From assembly GCF_003325355.1 (NCBI RefSeq), contig NZ_CP030850.1:248001-312000 (forward strand): a DNA stretch of 64,000 nucleotides. The letters are read 5' to 3'. Below are positions 26,211-36,100 of the stretch, one piece after another. Numbering within the stretch: position 1 is the stretch's first letter; every line of letters starts with the position of its first letter. This DNA is from Runella rosea. GTDB lineage: Bacteria > Bacteroidota > Bacteroidia > Cytophagales > Spirosomataceae. The notes under the pieces are model-generated. The model made no database searches and was not told the DNA's origin. It was given only the letters and a program-made list of their open reading frames with translations. The position numbers were made by a program, and so were the translations under genes.

Positions 26211-27628
26211 CAAGGATTTGTTTTAAGTACAACTTCTTTTTTACCAAAATAACCACCCATGCACTTAGCCCACCAGTGTTTGGGGTCGGGGTTGGCATCG
26301 TCCAAAAACAACGACTGGGGTCTGGCTTTGAGTGGCTCTACATACACACGGTCGCCGGGGGTGTTTTCGATGTATTCGTAACGTTGTTTCAACTCTGAAT
26401 CATAAGCGGCTGCTCTTCCGCGTAGCCAATCACCGTACACCATGCGAAAGTTTTGACTAAAGAGCGCACTTACCAGAATAAGTATGGCAAGCACCAATTT
26501 GATGGAAGGGGGTAAATACCAATTTTTTGCCCCCCAAAAATCCTGTTGATAAAAATATCGAACCAACACGGCAAGGCAATAAAACCAGCCAATCAGGAAA
26601 TAAAGATAAATAGAGTTGATAACGCGGGGGGCTGGTTCAATACCGATACCGTAGTAAGACGGGAAAATCTGGACGAACAAAATGCCAAAATAAGCCAACA
26701 CTGCCACCCATAAAGGGACCGAAAAATAGCGCATCGTTTGCTGATTGACAAAAATTTTGGGCAATACGGCAATCCACAAGATTGTAAATACCAACAAAGG
26801 CGTTCGGGTCATCCACTCTATGCTCAGTCGGGCCAATAATTTGATGGATTGCATGGCAGAAAACGGGATATTTCTACCCTCTGGGTTGCCGCTCATTCGG
26901 AGGAGGTTGCCGGGTGAGGTAAAGAAAATATAACACGAAAAAGCGGCTACTGCCACCAAAAAGACCGCAAACCAATCCCAAGTACGATTGATAACCAATT
27001 GATAGCCCCACCATCCTGCCACCAATAGCACCATGATGGTTAGATTGGTTTCGCTGCATCCGATAACCGCAAACACCAAAAAGCCTGCTAAAATGGAGGT
27101 GAAATTTTTGAGACCACCTTTGGGCAATTGATACCAGCGCATCATTACTACGAGCCAATAAATAGTAAGTGCATTGGGAACGGTATACGTTACGAAGGCG
27201 GCCATCCAATAAAAGGCTTCGGCGATACTGGCAATTTTAAGAATAAATAAGAACACCAATCCACCCACCAAACCCAACGCGCCAAGTCGGGTCCATTTGG
27301 GGAATACTTCTTTAACTAAGGCGAAAAGACTGCCCGCTAGTCCCAAAATTAAGAGAAAAGAAAGCAGTTTGACCCCCCCTGGCCATTTGAGAATGAGCGG
27401 ATTGGAGTGATTCATCAGAATCCCAAAATAGCGCCCCGTCCAGCCAGTATAGTAAAAATTCATGGCCTCAAAATAGCCATATTTAAAAACCGTATCAATA
27501 TAACAGTAATCATCAACGGGCGAGGGATGATTGTAACAAGCCAATACCAACAACGGAATTAACACCAAAATCAGTAATCCGATGTTAAAAAGATTCTGAA
27601 ATAAAGGCTTTTGTAATGTTTTCAGCAT
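26210..27628 (-). CDS. DUF6056-like polytopic membrane protein, probable GT-C glycosyltransferase
   Basis: 472 residues, about eleven helices. The first loop carries HPSPVDDYCYIDTVFKYGYF and then YYTGWTGRYFG, the Asp-Asp loop plus Gly-Arg-Tyr pattern I associate with DUF6056 and related GT-C proteins. A short soluble tail (about 400-472) holds YEYIENTPGDRVYVEPL. It follows the first GtrB-like gene by 74 nt and is translationally coupled (TGATG) to the next GT-C-like gene. Sugar and acceptor unknown. Confidence 0.65.
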   Translation of the reverse strand: MLKTLQKPLFQNLFNIGLLILVLIPLLVLACYNHPSPVDDYCYIDTVFKYGYFEAMNFYYTGWTGRYFGILMNHSNPLILKWPGGVKLLSFLLILGLAGSLFALVKEVFPKWTRLGALGLVGGLVFLFILKIASIAEAFYWMAAFVTYTVPNALTIYWLVVMMRWYQLPKGGLKNFTSILAGFLVFAVIGCSETNLTIMVLLVAGWWGYQLVINRTWDWFAVFLVAVAAFSCYIFFTSPGNLLRMSGNPEGRNIPFSAMQSIKLLARLSIEWMTRTPLLVFTILWIAVLPKIFVNQQTMRYFSVPLWVAVLAYFGILFVQIFPSYYGIGIEPAPRVINSIYLYFLIGWFYCLAVLVRYFYQQDFWGAKNWYLPPSIKLVLAILILVSALFSQNFRMVYGDWLRGRAAAYDSELKQRYEYIENTPGDRVYVEPLKARPQSLFLDDANPDPKHWWAKCMGGYFGKKEVVLKTNP

Positions 27629-27699
27629 TGGTTAAATTTGATAATATCATTTGTGAATAAACCCGAAGGGCTACAAAAAACCTCCGAAGCAATTTGTTC

Positions 27700-27724
27700 T
27701 TCTCACTTCTCACTTCTCACTTCT
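27700..27724. repeat. Tandem heptamer (TTCTCAC)x3 at a gene end
   Basis: Three exact TTCTCAC units (27700-27720) plus TTCT. On the minus strand this reads GTGAGAA repeats and encodes the last residues (EVRSEK) and the stop of the GtrB-like gene. Slippage here would change the C-terminus. Confidence 0.8.
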
Positions 27725-28674
27725 GGCACTTCCACAACCTTTTCAATAATGTACCGGGGTCTTCCTTTGACTTCTTCATAAATCTTGCCAACGTACTCGC
27801 CAATCAACCCAATGGCAATCATGTTGGCGCCGCTAAAAAAGGTCATGGGCAATACAATTGAGGTCCAACCCGCCACCGTACTTCCGTACAAGTACGAAAT
27901 ACCGATGTAGACACTGACCGCCATCGCGATAAAAAAGTTGAAAAGACCAAAATAAAGCACCAGTCGCATGGGAAACGTACTGAAAGAAGTGACCCCGTTC
28001 CAGGCAAAAAGTAACATCTTTTTGAGCGGATACTTGGTTTCTCCCGCTTCTCGTTCCAATCGTTTGTAAAAAACTTTCTCCGAACGGAAGCCAATCAGCG
28101 GAATAATTCCCCTCAAAAACAAGTTTACTTCCTTGAAATGCGCAAACTCTTCAAGTATACGGCGGTCCATCAACCTAAAATCGGCGTGATTAAACACAAC
28201 GGGCACGCCCATCCAGCGCATCATTGTATAAAATGACTCAGCAGTGGTGCGTTTAAACCAACTGTCATTGCTGCGGTCATCGCGGACTCCGTAGACCACC
28301 ATTGCCCCGTCGCGGTGTTGTTCGAGCATTTTTCCGATGGCGGCGATGTCGTCCTGCAAATCGGCGTCGATGGTAATAAAGCAATCGTAATCGTTGGTAT
28401 ATTGCGTCAATCCAGCCAAAATAGCGCTTTGGTGGCCAAAATTGCGGGATAATTTAATGCCGATACTTTTGGAGTCATTCTGGCAAATGGTTTCGATGAG
28501 CTGCCACGTACGGTCGCGACTGCCATCGTTTACAAAACATATCTTGCTCTCTGGCGAGATGAGTTGTTCTGCTTCTAGATGCGTATAGTATTCTTGAAGA
28601 GTACGGTGGGTTTTCAGTAAAATTTCTTCTTCGTTGTAACAGGGAACAACAAGTAATAACTTGGTTGGAAGCAT
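27703..28674 (-). CDS. GtrB-like polyprenyl-phosphate glycosyltransferase (GT2)
   Basis: 323 residues, the same architecture as the GT2 at 23564: LLLVVPCYNEEEILL, ICFVNDGSRDRT, LSRNFGHQSAILAGL, FITIDADLQDD, two C-terminal helices and AIGLIGEYVGKIYEEVKGRPRYI. It heads the five-gene minus-strand cluster. The two GT2 copies are clearly diverged, so they may load different sugars. The C-terminus runs into a heptamer repeat. The 242 nt upstream, to the KAS III start, show no ORF. Confidence 0.9.
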   Translation of the reverse strand: MLPTKLLLVVPCYNEEEILLKTHRTLQEYYTHLEAEQLISPESKICFVNDGSRDRTWQLIETICQNDSKSIGIKLSRNFGHQSAILAGLTQYTNDYDCFITIDADLQDDIAAIGKMLEQHRDGAMVVYGVRDDRSNDSWFKRTTAESFYTMMRWMGVPVVFNHADFRLMDRRILEEFAHFKEVNLFLRGIIPLIGFRSEKVFYKRLEREAGETKYPLKKMLLFAWNGVTSFSTFPMRLVLYFGLFNFFIAMAVSVYIGISYLYGSTVAGWTSIVLPMTFFSGANMIAIGLIGEYVGKIYEEVKGRPRYIIEKVVEVPEVRSEK

Positions 28675-28916
28675 TGACCTCGATTTTCAGTACTGGGCAA
28701 AAATACGGTACATTCCGGAACGAAGCGTCATTCTGTGAATAGATTTTATTTATTGGCAGAAAATAAGTCTACTTTTTCAGCGCAGTTGGGAAAAAGGTAC
28801 TGAGTGAAATGGTAAATTATGATGACTTTGTTGTAAGATTTCAATATAGTGTGATATGATTTCTAGGAAATGTTTAACTTTCGGCTTTAAAAGTTTCGGT
28901 TTAAACCAACCACAGT

Positions 28917-29861
28917 ATGTTTCTTCACCAAGTTGGTCACTACCTGCCCGAGCAAGTTGTTGACAACGAACATTTTACCAAGCTGAACGGCCTCTCGGAC
29001 GAATGGATTGTACAGCGTACCGGAATTCAACTCCGTCGTAAAGCTGCCTCTGCCGAAAACTCTCACACCATGGGAGTAGAAGCGGTGAAGGCATTACTTG
29101 ATAAAATTGAAATTCCTGCGAGTGAAATAGATTTAATTGTAGGCGCTACTTATACTTCATACGATACAATCGTAACATTAGCTCACGCGGCCCAGCATTT
29201 TCTGGAAATTCCTGATATCCCAGTCGTCACGATTTCGTCGGCTTGCTCGTCTTTACTCAACGCGATTGAAGTAGTGGAAGGGTATTTTGCCATGAACAAA
29301 GCCACCAAGGCGCTGGTCATTACGTCGGAACACAACACGGGTTATTACAACGAAACCGACACCGTTTCGGGGCACTTGTGGGGTGATGGCGCGGCGGCGT
29401 TGTTGATTACCAAAGAGCGCAGCAGCGAAGAAGATTTGGAAATCCGCGCCTTGCTCACGGGCGGTGCCGCTACCAGCGGAAAAGCCACCGAAGCTGTGGT
29501 GCTTCGTCCCAACGAACGGGGGGTGATCATGCCTTTCGGGCGGGATGTGTTCATCAATGCTTGTACGTACATGCCCAAGGCAAGTTTGCAGGTGTTGGAG
29601 CGGTGCGGACTTACGGTGCAAGACGTGGATTATGTGTTGCCGCACCAAGCCAATTTACGTATCAGTATGAACGTAATGAATACGTTGGGCCTTTCGGAAG
29701 ATAAACTTATCTCTAATATTCAATATTTAGGAAACACGGGTTGCGCTGGTTGCGCCATCGGTCTTTCCGAACATTGGGGGCGCTTCAAAAAAGGAGAACG
29801 AATCGTCATTACCGTTTTTGGGGGTGGGTATTCTTTTGGGGCAATGCTCTTGGAGAAATAA
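28917..29861 (+). CDS. 3-oxoacyl-ACP synthase III (KAS III)-like thiolase-fold enzyme
   Basis: 314 residues. The KAS III catalytic triad is present: Cys110 (TISSACSSLLNAIE), His243 (LPHQANLRIS) and Asn273 (YLGNTGCAGCAIGLSE). DEWIVQRTGI and LWGDGAAALLI are also typical. It condenses an acyl-CoA with malonyl-ACP. No other fatty-acid synthesis gene is adjacent, so it may be a specialised copy rather than the housekeeping FabH. Its TAA overlaps the first bases of a strong hairpin. Confidence 0.88.
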   Translation: MFLHQVGHYLPEQVVDNEHFTKLNGLSDEWIVQRTGIQLRRKAASAENSHTMGVEAVKALLDKIEIPASEIDLIVGATYTSYDTIVTLAHAAQHFLEIPDIPVVTISSACSSLLNAIEVVEGYFAMNKATKALVITSEHNTGYYNETDTVSGHLWGDGAAALLITKERSSEEDLEIRALLTGGAATSGKATEAVVLRPNERGVIMPFGRDVFINACTYMPKASLQVLERCGLTVQDVDYVLPHQANLRISMNVMNTLGLSEDKLISNIQYLGNTGCAGCAIGLSEHWGRFKKGERIVITVFGGGYSFGAMLLEK

Positions 29862-29895
29862 AATAAATTACGCTGATTGCAGCGTAATTTATTTT
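29860..29895 (+). terminator. 16-bp hairpin between KAS III and the ELWxxDGT gene
   Basis: AAAATAAATTACGCTG (29860-29875) and CAGCGTAATTTATTTT (29880-29895) pair perfectly around ATTG. The stem overlaps the KAS III stop and ends four bases before the next ATG (29900). It can act as a terminator, or as a leader structure that hides the downstream start region. Confidence 0.75.
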
Positions 29896-29899
29896 AGCC

Positions 29900-32800
29900 A
29901 TGATTAAACACACTATTTTCAGCCTCCTTTTATTAGGTTGTTGGTTTACTTCGCAGTCTCAACAACAACTTTCAGCCATTCAGCACCGAACAGGTTCCTC
30001 TTCCAACCCCCGCGCTTTTCATAGATTGGGGGACAAATTGTTATTTATTGCCGATACAAAAGAATATGGTGCCGAGTGGTGGGTGACTGACGGAACCGAT
30101 ACGGGTACAAAATTACTGAAGGATATTGCTCCGGGCCTAGCAACCACGTTGGTTAGAAATCTTAATACGTCTTTGCTAGAAGTGGAGCGGAGTATAGTGG
30201 TTGCCAATGGAATTTTATATTTTCTGACAAAGAATGCCCTTAACCAGTCAGAGCTTTGGCAAACGGACGGTACTACCGAAGGTACTATAAAGATATTTAC
30301 TTACGAGGGCATCATAGAGCAATTCAGGCCCACACCGCAAAAGGATAAGTTTTACGTAATTGAAAACTTCGCGCTGTATTACCTTGATATTACGGCTAAA
30401 ACCAAAAGGCGAGTAAGCAATCCTGGTGGGTCAATCACTTTTGTACTGCCTGATTATTACTTAGATACCAATGTCCCCCCCGTATTAGACTATCAATTAT
30501 ACTTCACCTACAACGAGCTGGGAGAATATGAGCTATGGCGTGCTGATGGTACTACTACTGGCAATCAGCGCCTTTTTGCACAACGTATTCGCCTTGGGCA
30601 GCCACTCTATAACGTGTATAAAGGGGATGTCTATGTATACAATAGCCAAAATGATAAAGTGCTAATCAAGACCCGTGGAACCACCGCAACTACTGAAGTC
30701 TTGATTCCACCCGTGAACCTTTTTCCTGTGTCGTTACAAGAACGTTTTCGCGGAATGACTTCTCGAATCATTGACAATGAGTTTCAACTTATCGAGTTTC
30801 CCAATCCTAGTAGCTCCGTTTTAAATCAGTTTATCGTTAAGAATACCACTGACGGTCGTACGTTTCGCAATGTATTGACAAAAACGGATCCTTTAGGCTC
30901 TATTTCGGGTGTAGAGGTGTCGGGGAATACCCTTTACTACGCGTCGCAAACATTCATCACCGCGATGGATTTGACCTCGGGAGACACCACAAAGACCTAC
31001 ATTAACTGGACTTTATCGGGACTAGATGTTGCCCGTGCAAAAAAGTTGAGTAATAACTCAGTGGCTTATTTTGTCAAGTCAGCCGATTTTCGGGGGCAAC
31101 TTTACCTGTTTGATGGGGGCACCCGAAAAATTACTCCGCGTAACGTTTTTGTGTCGCAAATCCTCGAATTTAACAATTCGTTGGTTATTTCGGGAGGGAC
31201 GACGGCCAAAGGGAATGTCAACCTATATGGGGCGGATTTGAACGGACTAAATTTTAAAGTGAAAGGGAATCTACAACAGGTCGAAGATAATGAAATCCCG
31301 CAGTTTATGCTGGGTACGCAATTATACTATATTGGCGATGATGCTGGACCAGGAATTACGCTTAACAAAACCGATGGTCTGACTGTTGGGCAGACCGTAA
31401 AAATTCTGAATAACTCACCGACCGTACTTCTCAACGCAGCCGCTTCAGGGTTGATGTATTCAGATGGGCAGCGGGCGTTGTTTTCGTACGTCGACCGAAG
31501 CAATAATCGATATATCTGGGTAACCGACGGAACCGCCGCTGGTACAAATTTGCTGGGAAGTATTACCAATGCACAAGATCGGCCTTATGTTTATTCAATT
31601 GATAATCAGCTATTACTTTGGTTTGGATCTCTATCGTTTTATAAAGTGGATTTTAGTGGATTGAGACTTGTGCGTTCTTCTACCATTAATACTGTATCGG
31701 GAAATAGAAAGACGTTGGCGCTCGACAATAAAGTGCTGTTGTTTGATGAAAAGTCAGTGACCGCGGTAGATGCTAATCTGTCGCTTACCACGCTTGAAAA
31801 TCGTACCCTTTTCACGGTTGACTCCACGTTGGTACCCTTGGGAATCGGGGCACGTTTCTTTTATTTACGACTTAAAACGTCTGGAAAGCTGGGCGTCATG
31901 ACTGGAGCCTCTGCGTCTGAAGCCCCGCGTGAGTTAATAGAAATTCCCTCGGCAACGGCTATGTTTAAAGTCTCCGATGGAATTCTTATCCACCGTACAG
32001 AAGTAACTTCTGGCGGAAAAATCAGCAGCTTTCTGACTTTTGTGGATGCTAACGGTCAACGTGCACAAGAAATGGGGCCGTTTGATTTTACAACGGTACG
32101 GGGCGTGCAAAAAACCGGAAATACCTACACTCTAGCTGTTGTGACGGCCCCCAATCGCCTCAATGTGGCGCTCTTGGATGTTACTGCGAAAACCATTCGT
32201 TTCCTGAAAGGCGATGCCGCCGACTCGCAAAACCCCAAGTTTGTTACCTCGGGGTCAGCGTTGTACGTGGTAGGAAGCAATGTATGGAAAGTTCTTCCTG
32301 CCAAGGATTCATTGAGTAGGTTGCTGCCAGCAAAGTTTTATCAGAATGGGCGCACGTTTATGCAGGCCCCAAAAATGTACGTCTCTTTTGCCGACCCAAC
32401 CCCGGAAACTTGGGAGATAGACAGCCTTAAAACCCAACAACTAGGAAATTTCTTTGTTACAACCCAATTCACGGATCTGATTGAAAAGAAAGGTTTTCAG
32501 GGCTATACACAAAATAGTAGTGGCCGACAAAACGGAATATTTCTCGTAGAATCTCCAACTCAAACGACATTACTGAAATCATTACCCGCTAATCAGGTTG
32601 TTCCCGAACAGGCTTTTTCTGGAATGTTGATTTTCGCCGCCGAAAATGAAGCTGGAGGCAATGAACTTTGGCTCACCGAAGGAACCCCCGAAAGAACCAG
32701 ACAATGGGCGGATTTAAGAACGGGGGCACTGAGTTCAAACCCTAAAGACTTGAGGGTGATGGGGAATATGGTAGTGTGTTCGGCATTCAGTGGTGACCAA

Positions 32801-33103
32801 GGTCGGCAACTTTGGAATGTAACCCCTCCTGTGTTGGCTATAAAAACGCCGGAACCGATATTTTCATTAAATGTATTTCCGAACCCGGTCAGTAAAATTG
32901 TATCAATTCGTATCACAGACGCTAAAGGAGCATCTATGTACCTCAAAATCTTTGATATAAATGGACGGTTGATTATGGAAAAGTCATTGCCTTCAACAGA
33001 GCAAGTGGATGGAATTGATGTTTCGCATCTGCCCACAGGAACGTACATTGTTTGGGTGACCGATGGGGAACGTTGGGCGTCTAAAAAAATAAATAAGTAC
33101 TGA
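29900..33103 (+). CDS. Giant secreted ELWxxDGT-repeat protein with T9SS type A sorting domain
   Basis: 1067 residues. Signal peptide ends FTSQSQQ (about 22). ELWxxDGTxxGT repeats are seen at about residue 57 (EWWVTDGTDTGTKLLKDI), 117 (ELWQTDGTTEGT), 211 (ELWRADGTTTG), 538 (YIWVTDGTAAGT) and 922 (ELWLTEGTPERT); between them are beta-propeller-like strands. The last 75 or so residues are the type A sorting domain (LNVFPNPVSKIVSIRI ... LPTGTYIVWV). It should be exported by the type IX system. Function unknown. The next gene is a paralogue in the same frame direction three bases downstream. Confidence 0.88.
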   Translation: MIKHTIFSLLLLGCWFTSQSQQQLSAIQHRTGSSSNPRAFHRLGDKLLFIADTKEYGAEWWVTDGTDTGTKLLKDIAPGLATTLVRNLNTSLLEVERSIVVANGILYFLTKNALNQSELWQTDGTTEGTIKIFTYEGIIEQFRPTPQKDKFYVIENFALYYLDITAKTKRRVSNPGGSITFVLPDYYLDTNVPPVLDYQLYFTYNELGEYELWRADGTTTGNQRLFAQRIRLGQPLYNVYKGDVYVYNSQNDKVLIKTRGTTATTEVLIPPVNLFPVSLQERFRGMTSRIIDNEFQLIEFPNPSSSVLNQFIVKNTTDGRTFRNVLTKTDPLGSISGVEVSGNTLYYASQTFITAMDLTSGDTTKTYINWTLSGLDVARAKKLSNNSVAYFVKSADFRGQLYLFDGGTRKITPRNVFVSQILEFNNSLVISGGTTAKGNVNLYGADLNGLNFKVKGNLQQVEDNEIPQFMLGTQLYYIGDDAGPGITLNKTDGLTVGQTVKILNNSPTVLLNAAASGLMYSDGQRALFSYVDRSNNRYIWVTDGTAAGTNLLGSITNAQDRPYVYSIDNQLLLWFGSLSFYKVDFSGLRLVRSSTINTVSGNRKTLALDNKVLLFDEKSVTAVDANLSLTTLENRTLFTVDSTLVPLGIGARFFYLRLKTSGKLGVMTGASASEAPRELIEIPSATAMFKVSDGILIHRTEVTSGGKISSFLTFVDANGQRAQEMGPFDFTTVRGVQKTGNTYTLAVVTAPNRLNVALLDVTAKTIRFLKGDAADSQNPKFVTSGSALYVVGSNVWKVLPAKDSLSRLLPAKFYQNGRTFMQAPKMYVSFADPTPETWEIDSLKTQQLGNFFVTTQFTDLIEKKGFQGYTQNSSGRQNGIFLVESPTQTTLLKSLPANQVVPEQAFSGMLIFAAENEAGGNELWLTEGTPERTRQWADLRTGALSSNPKDLRVMGNMVVCSAFSGDQGRQLWNVTPPVLAIKTPEPIFSLNVFPNPVSKIVSIRITDAKGASMYLKIFDINGRLIMEKSLPSTEQVDGIDVSHLPTGTYIVWVTDGERWASKKINKY

Positions 33104-33106
33104 GCC

Positions 33107-36100
33107 ATGAGATACCGCTTTTTTTTGCTCTCTTTTTTATGGTTGGTTGGGGGAGCGTTATGCGCTCAAAATCAATTGACTGCGGTAAAGCATGTGGCCA
33201 ATGCCTCTTCCAATCCGCGCAAATTCGTGCGGCTCGAAAATAAGATATTTTTTATTGCCAATACAAATCAGCATGGAGATGAATGGTGGGTGACCGACGG
33301 AACCGAAACGGGTACTCAGCTCTTAAAAGACGTGGTGCTGGGCGCGGGTTCGGGGCTTTACTATGCCAACGACCTTACCGTAAATCCAACGGTGGTGGCG
33401 GATGGGAAATTTTATTTTACTTCTTTACAAGCTGATGGACAATGTGCCGTGTGGCAAAGTGACGGAACGCCCAACGGCACTGTTCGCCTGGCGCAGTGGG
33501 GTGTGGCCATCACAGAATTGATGCCGCTTAATGGTCAACTTTATATTGCGGATAAGGCCCAAAAGATATGGGTGGTTAATCCCTCCACCTCAGGCAGTAC
33601 CCAACTCGCCGAGCTTGGGTTTGGGGAAAGTGGGGCAGCTTTTTTTCCTCATAACGGCAAAATGTACTTCAATAACAGAAGACGCTCGGCGGTGTTCCAA
33701 ACGGATGGTACGACCACAGGGACGATACGGGTGGGGGATTTTGGTAGTTTTTCCTCAGAACCGAAAATGTTTATCTGGCGTGATTATTTGTATTATTACT
33801 GTAATGCGTTCAATGATGGGCATATAGTTCGGATTAAAAATAACAACCCTGCTACTGCCGAAGTGGTCTACGCCTGGGGATTTGCCAATCCTAATCCGAC
33901 CCTTAGCCTTAGCGGTGTGATAGAAATGCGGGTAAAGGAGGATAAGATTCAGATTGTAGAACACATCAATTTCTATAGCCCCTCGGTGCGGTTGTTAGAA
34001 AGTACCGATGGGTATAACTTTCGTACAGTTGATAAAACCGCTCTGCCAGCTTTAGCAAGCAATTTTTTGTGGATTGATGCCAAATTCTACGGTATTTCAA
34101 AGAAGGGAACGCTAGTCATTCGTGACTTTGAGAAGGCTGGAACTACTGAGGTGGCCGATGCTTGGAAAGTGATTCCTGATGTTGTTACAACGCTCAAAAA
34201 GGTCGGGAATTTTCTTCTAGTGGGTGGAAGCACCGCCGTTGATATTCCGAAATGGTATAATTTAAAGGATGGGAGATTGGCAGAGGTATCTGTTGCGCCG
34301 TCCAATTATGAACTCCTGGCAGATGCAATGGTTCATTCGGGACGTTTGGCCGCCAATGGCGATACAGAGCTGTATAAAACCGATTTGACGACGCTTAAGT
34401 CTAACATTGTCAAAAACATCAAAACCGTCGGAAATGATGATTTTGAAATAATACGGGTAGGTAAAAAAGTTTTTTTTCTGACGCGTGATGAAGCCACCGC
34501 CACTGCATCAACGTCCCTGTGGATAACCGATGGAACCATCGGTGGAACCACCAAAGTAATAGATATACCGAGTCTTTCAGTATCAAAAGTACTTTCAACG
34601 TATCAAGATGGCACGTTTTTATACCTACAAACTCAGGTTGGTTCAAATGAAAGTGCCATTTGGGTAAGTGATGGAACGTCTGAGGGTACGAGGGAATTAA
34701 AACGTTTTGCGGGGCCGCAAACTGAACCTATGAAAGTGGTTATTCGGGAAAAACGTCGAATGTTTTTGCATCCTCATGTTTCGTTTATTTATGATAGCGA
34801 CAGCAAAAATGTCATTGATTTTAAGGTTGGGAGCAATGACAATTGGGGAATTGATTTCAGACAATTATCAAACAAAGTGCTGATTAAGGTGAGTTCTACG
34901 TTGTATTCTGTTGATTTTGAGGGAAAATTAACGGTGCTGGAAGCGGGAGGGGTAATATCTCAGCAAACGTGGGCGGCTACCTCAAACAAAGTATTTTACA
35001 ATCGCTTTATTCGTTTTGATTTCAGCATCGGCGAACCTACCATTGCCCTAATGGTTACCGATGGGACTTTAGAAGGGACCAAAGAGGTAAGCCGTTCATT
35101 GTTCGGTGGGTTTAGTGTACAGGCGCTCAAAACGGACGTTATCGTTACCTATACATCCGCAGCCACTCCAACGCGGATATTCGATGCAGCCATTGTAAAT
35201 GAAAATGCACTCACTTTGAGGAAAGTGATGGCGGGTGGTGCCCGACAGATAGTGGAGATATTCATGGTAGATGATATGGCTGCCTTTCAGTTGGATAATG
35301 GCCGTTTTTTTGCGCTTAACACACGTACGGCCTTTATCACTGAATTACCGACCTTGGCTTATTCTGATAAGGCGATTGTACACGAAGGGGAACTCTATAT
35401 TATAGGGCAGAATTGTAGAAGAATAAACCTTAAAACTTTAGAAACGCGTCTATTGCTGCCACAAGATGATCGATATACTCGGGCGTTTTCATTTTTTCAG
35501 GATGGTCGAGACCTTTATTTGTCTTGGGATGGCAGAATCCCCCAGACATGGTTGATTCGCCCGACAGAGGTGCGTAAACTGGGCGAATTTGTTTTAAACC
35601 AACGGCCCTTAACATTTAACGGGCGTAAGGCATTTATGGCTTCCAAAACTGGATATCCTCCCATCATGCTTTATACCGCCGATTCGTTGGCAACCCAATT
35701 GGCCTACGTACGCGATGTTGAAAATAACGGAGAAGAAGGTTGGACCGTTTTTAATAACTATTTGATTGTAGGTAGCTATGATACGCAGGCAGGCGTAGAG
35801 CCCTGGACCACCGACGGTACTCCCGAAAACAGCCGCGTGCTTGATGACTTACAACCCGCAGCTGAAAGCTCTTTTCCTTCCCGTTATTTAGTTAACGACA
35901 GTAAGCGCCTTATATGCATCGCGGACGCAGGAGCTATGGGAAAACAACTTTGGGCCTTGCGTTCTCCCATTTTGGCGGTAGCGCCTCCGTTAGTTAATTA
36001 TCACACATATCTCTATCCCAATCCTGCCTCAACCCATTTTACGGTCATTTCAGAAGTCCCGTTCGAACCTACTTCTCGGTTGTTAATATACAATTCAATC

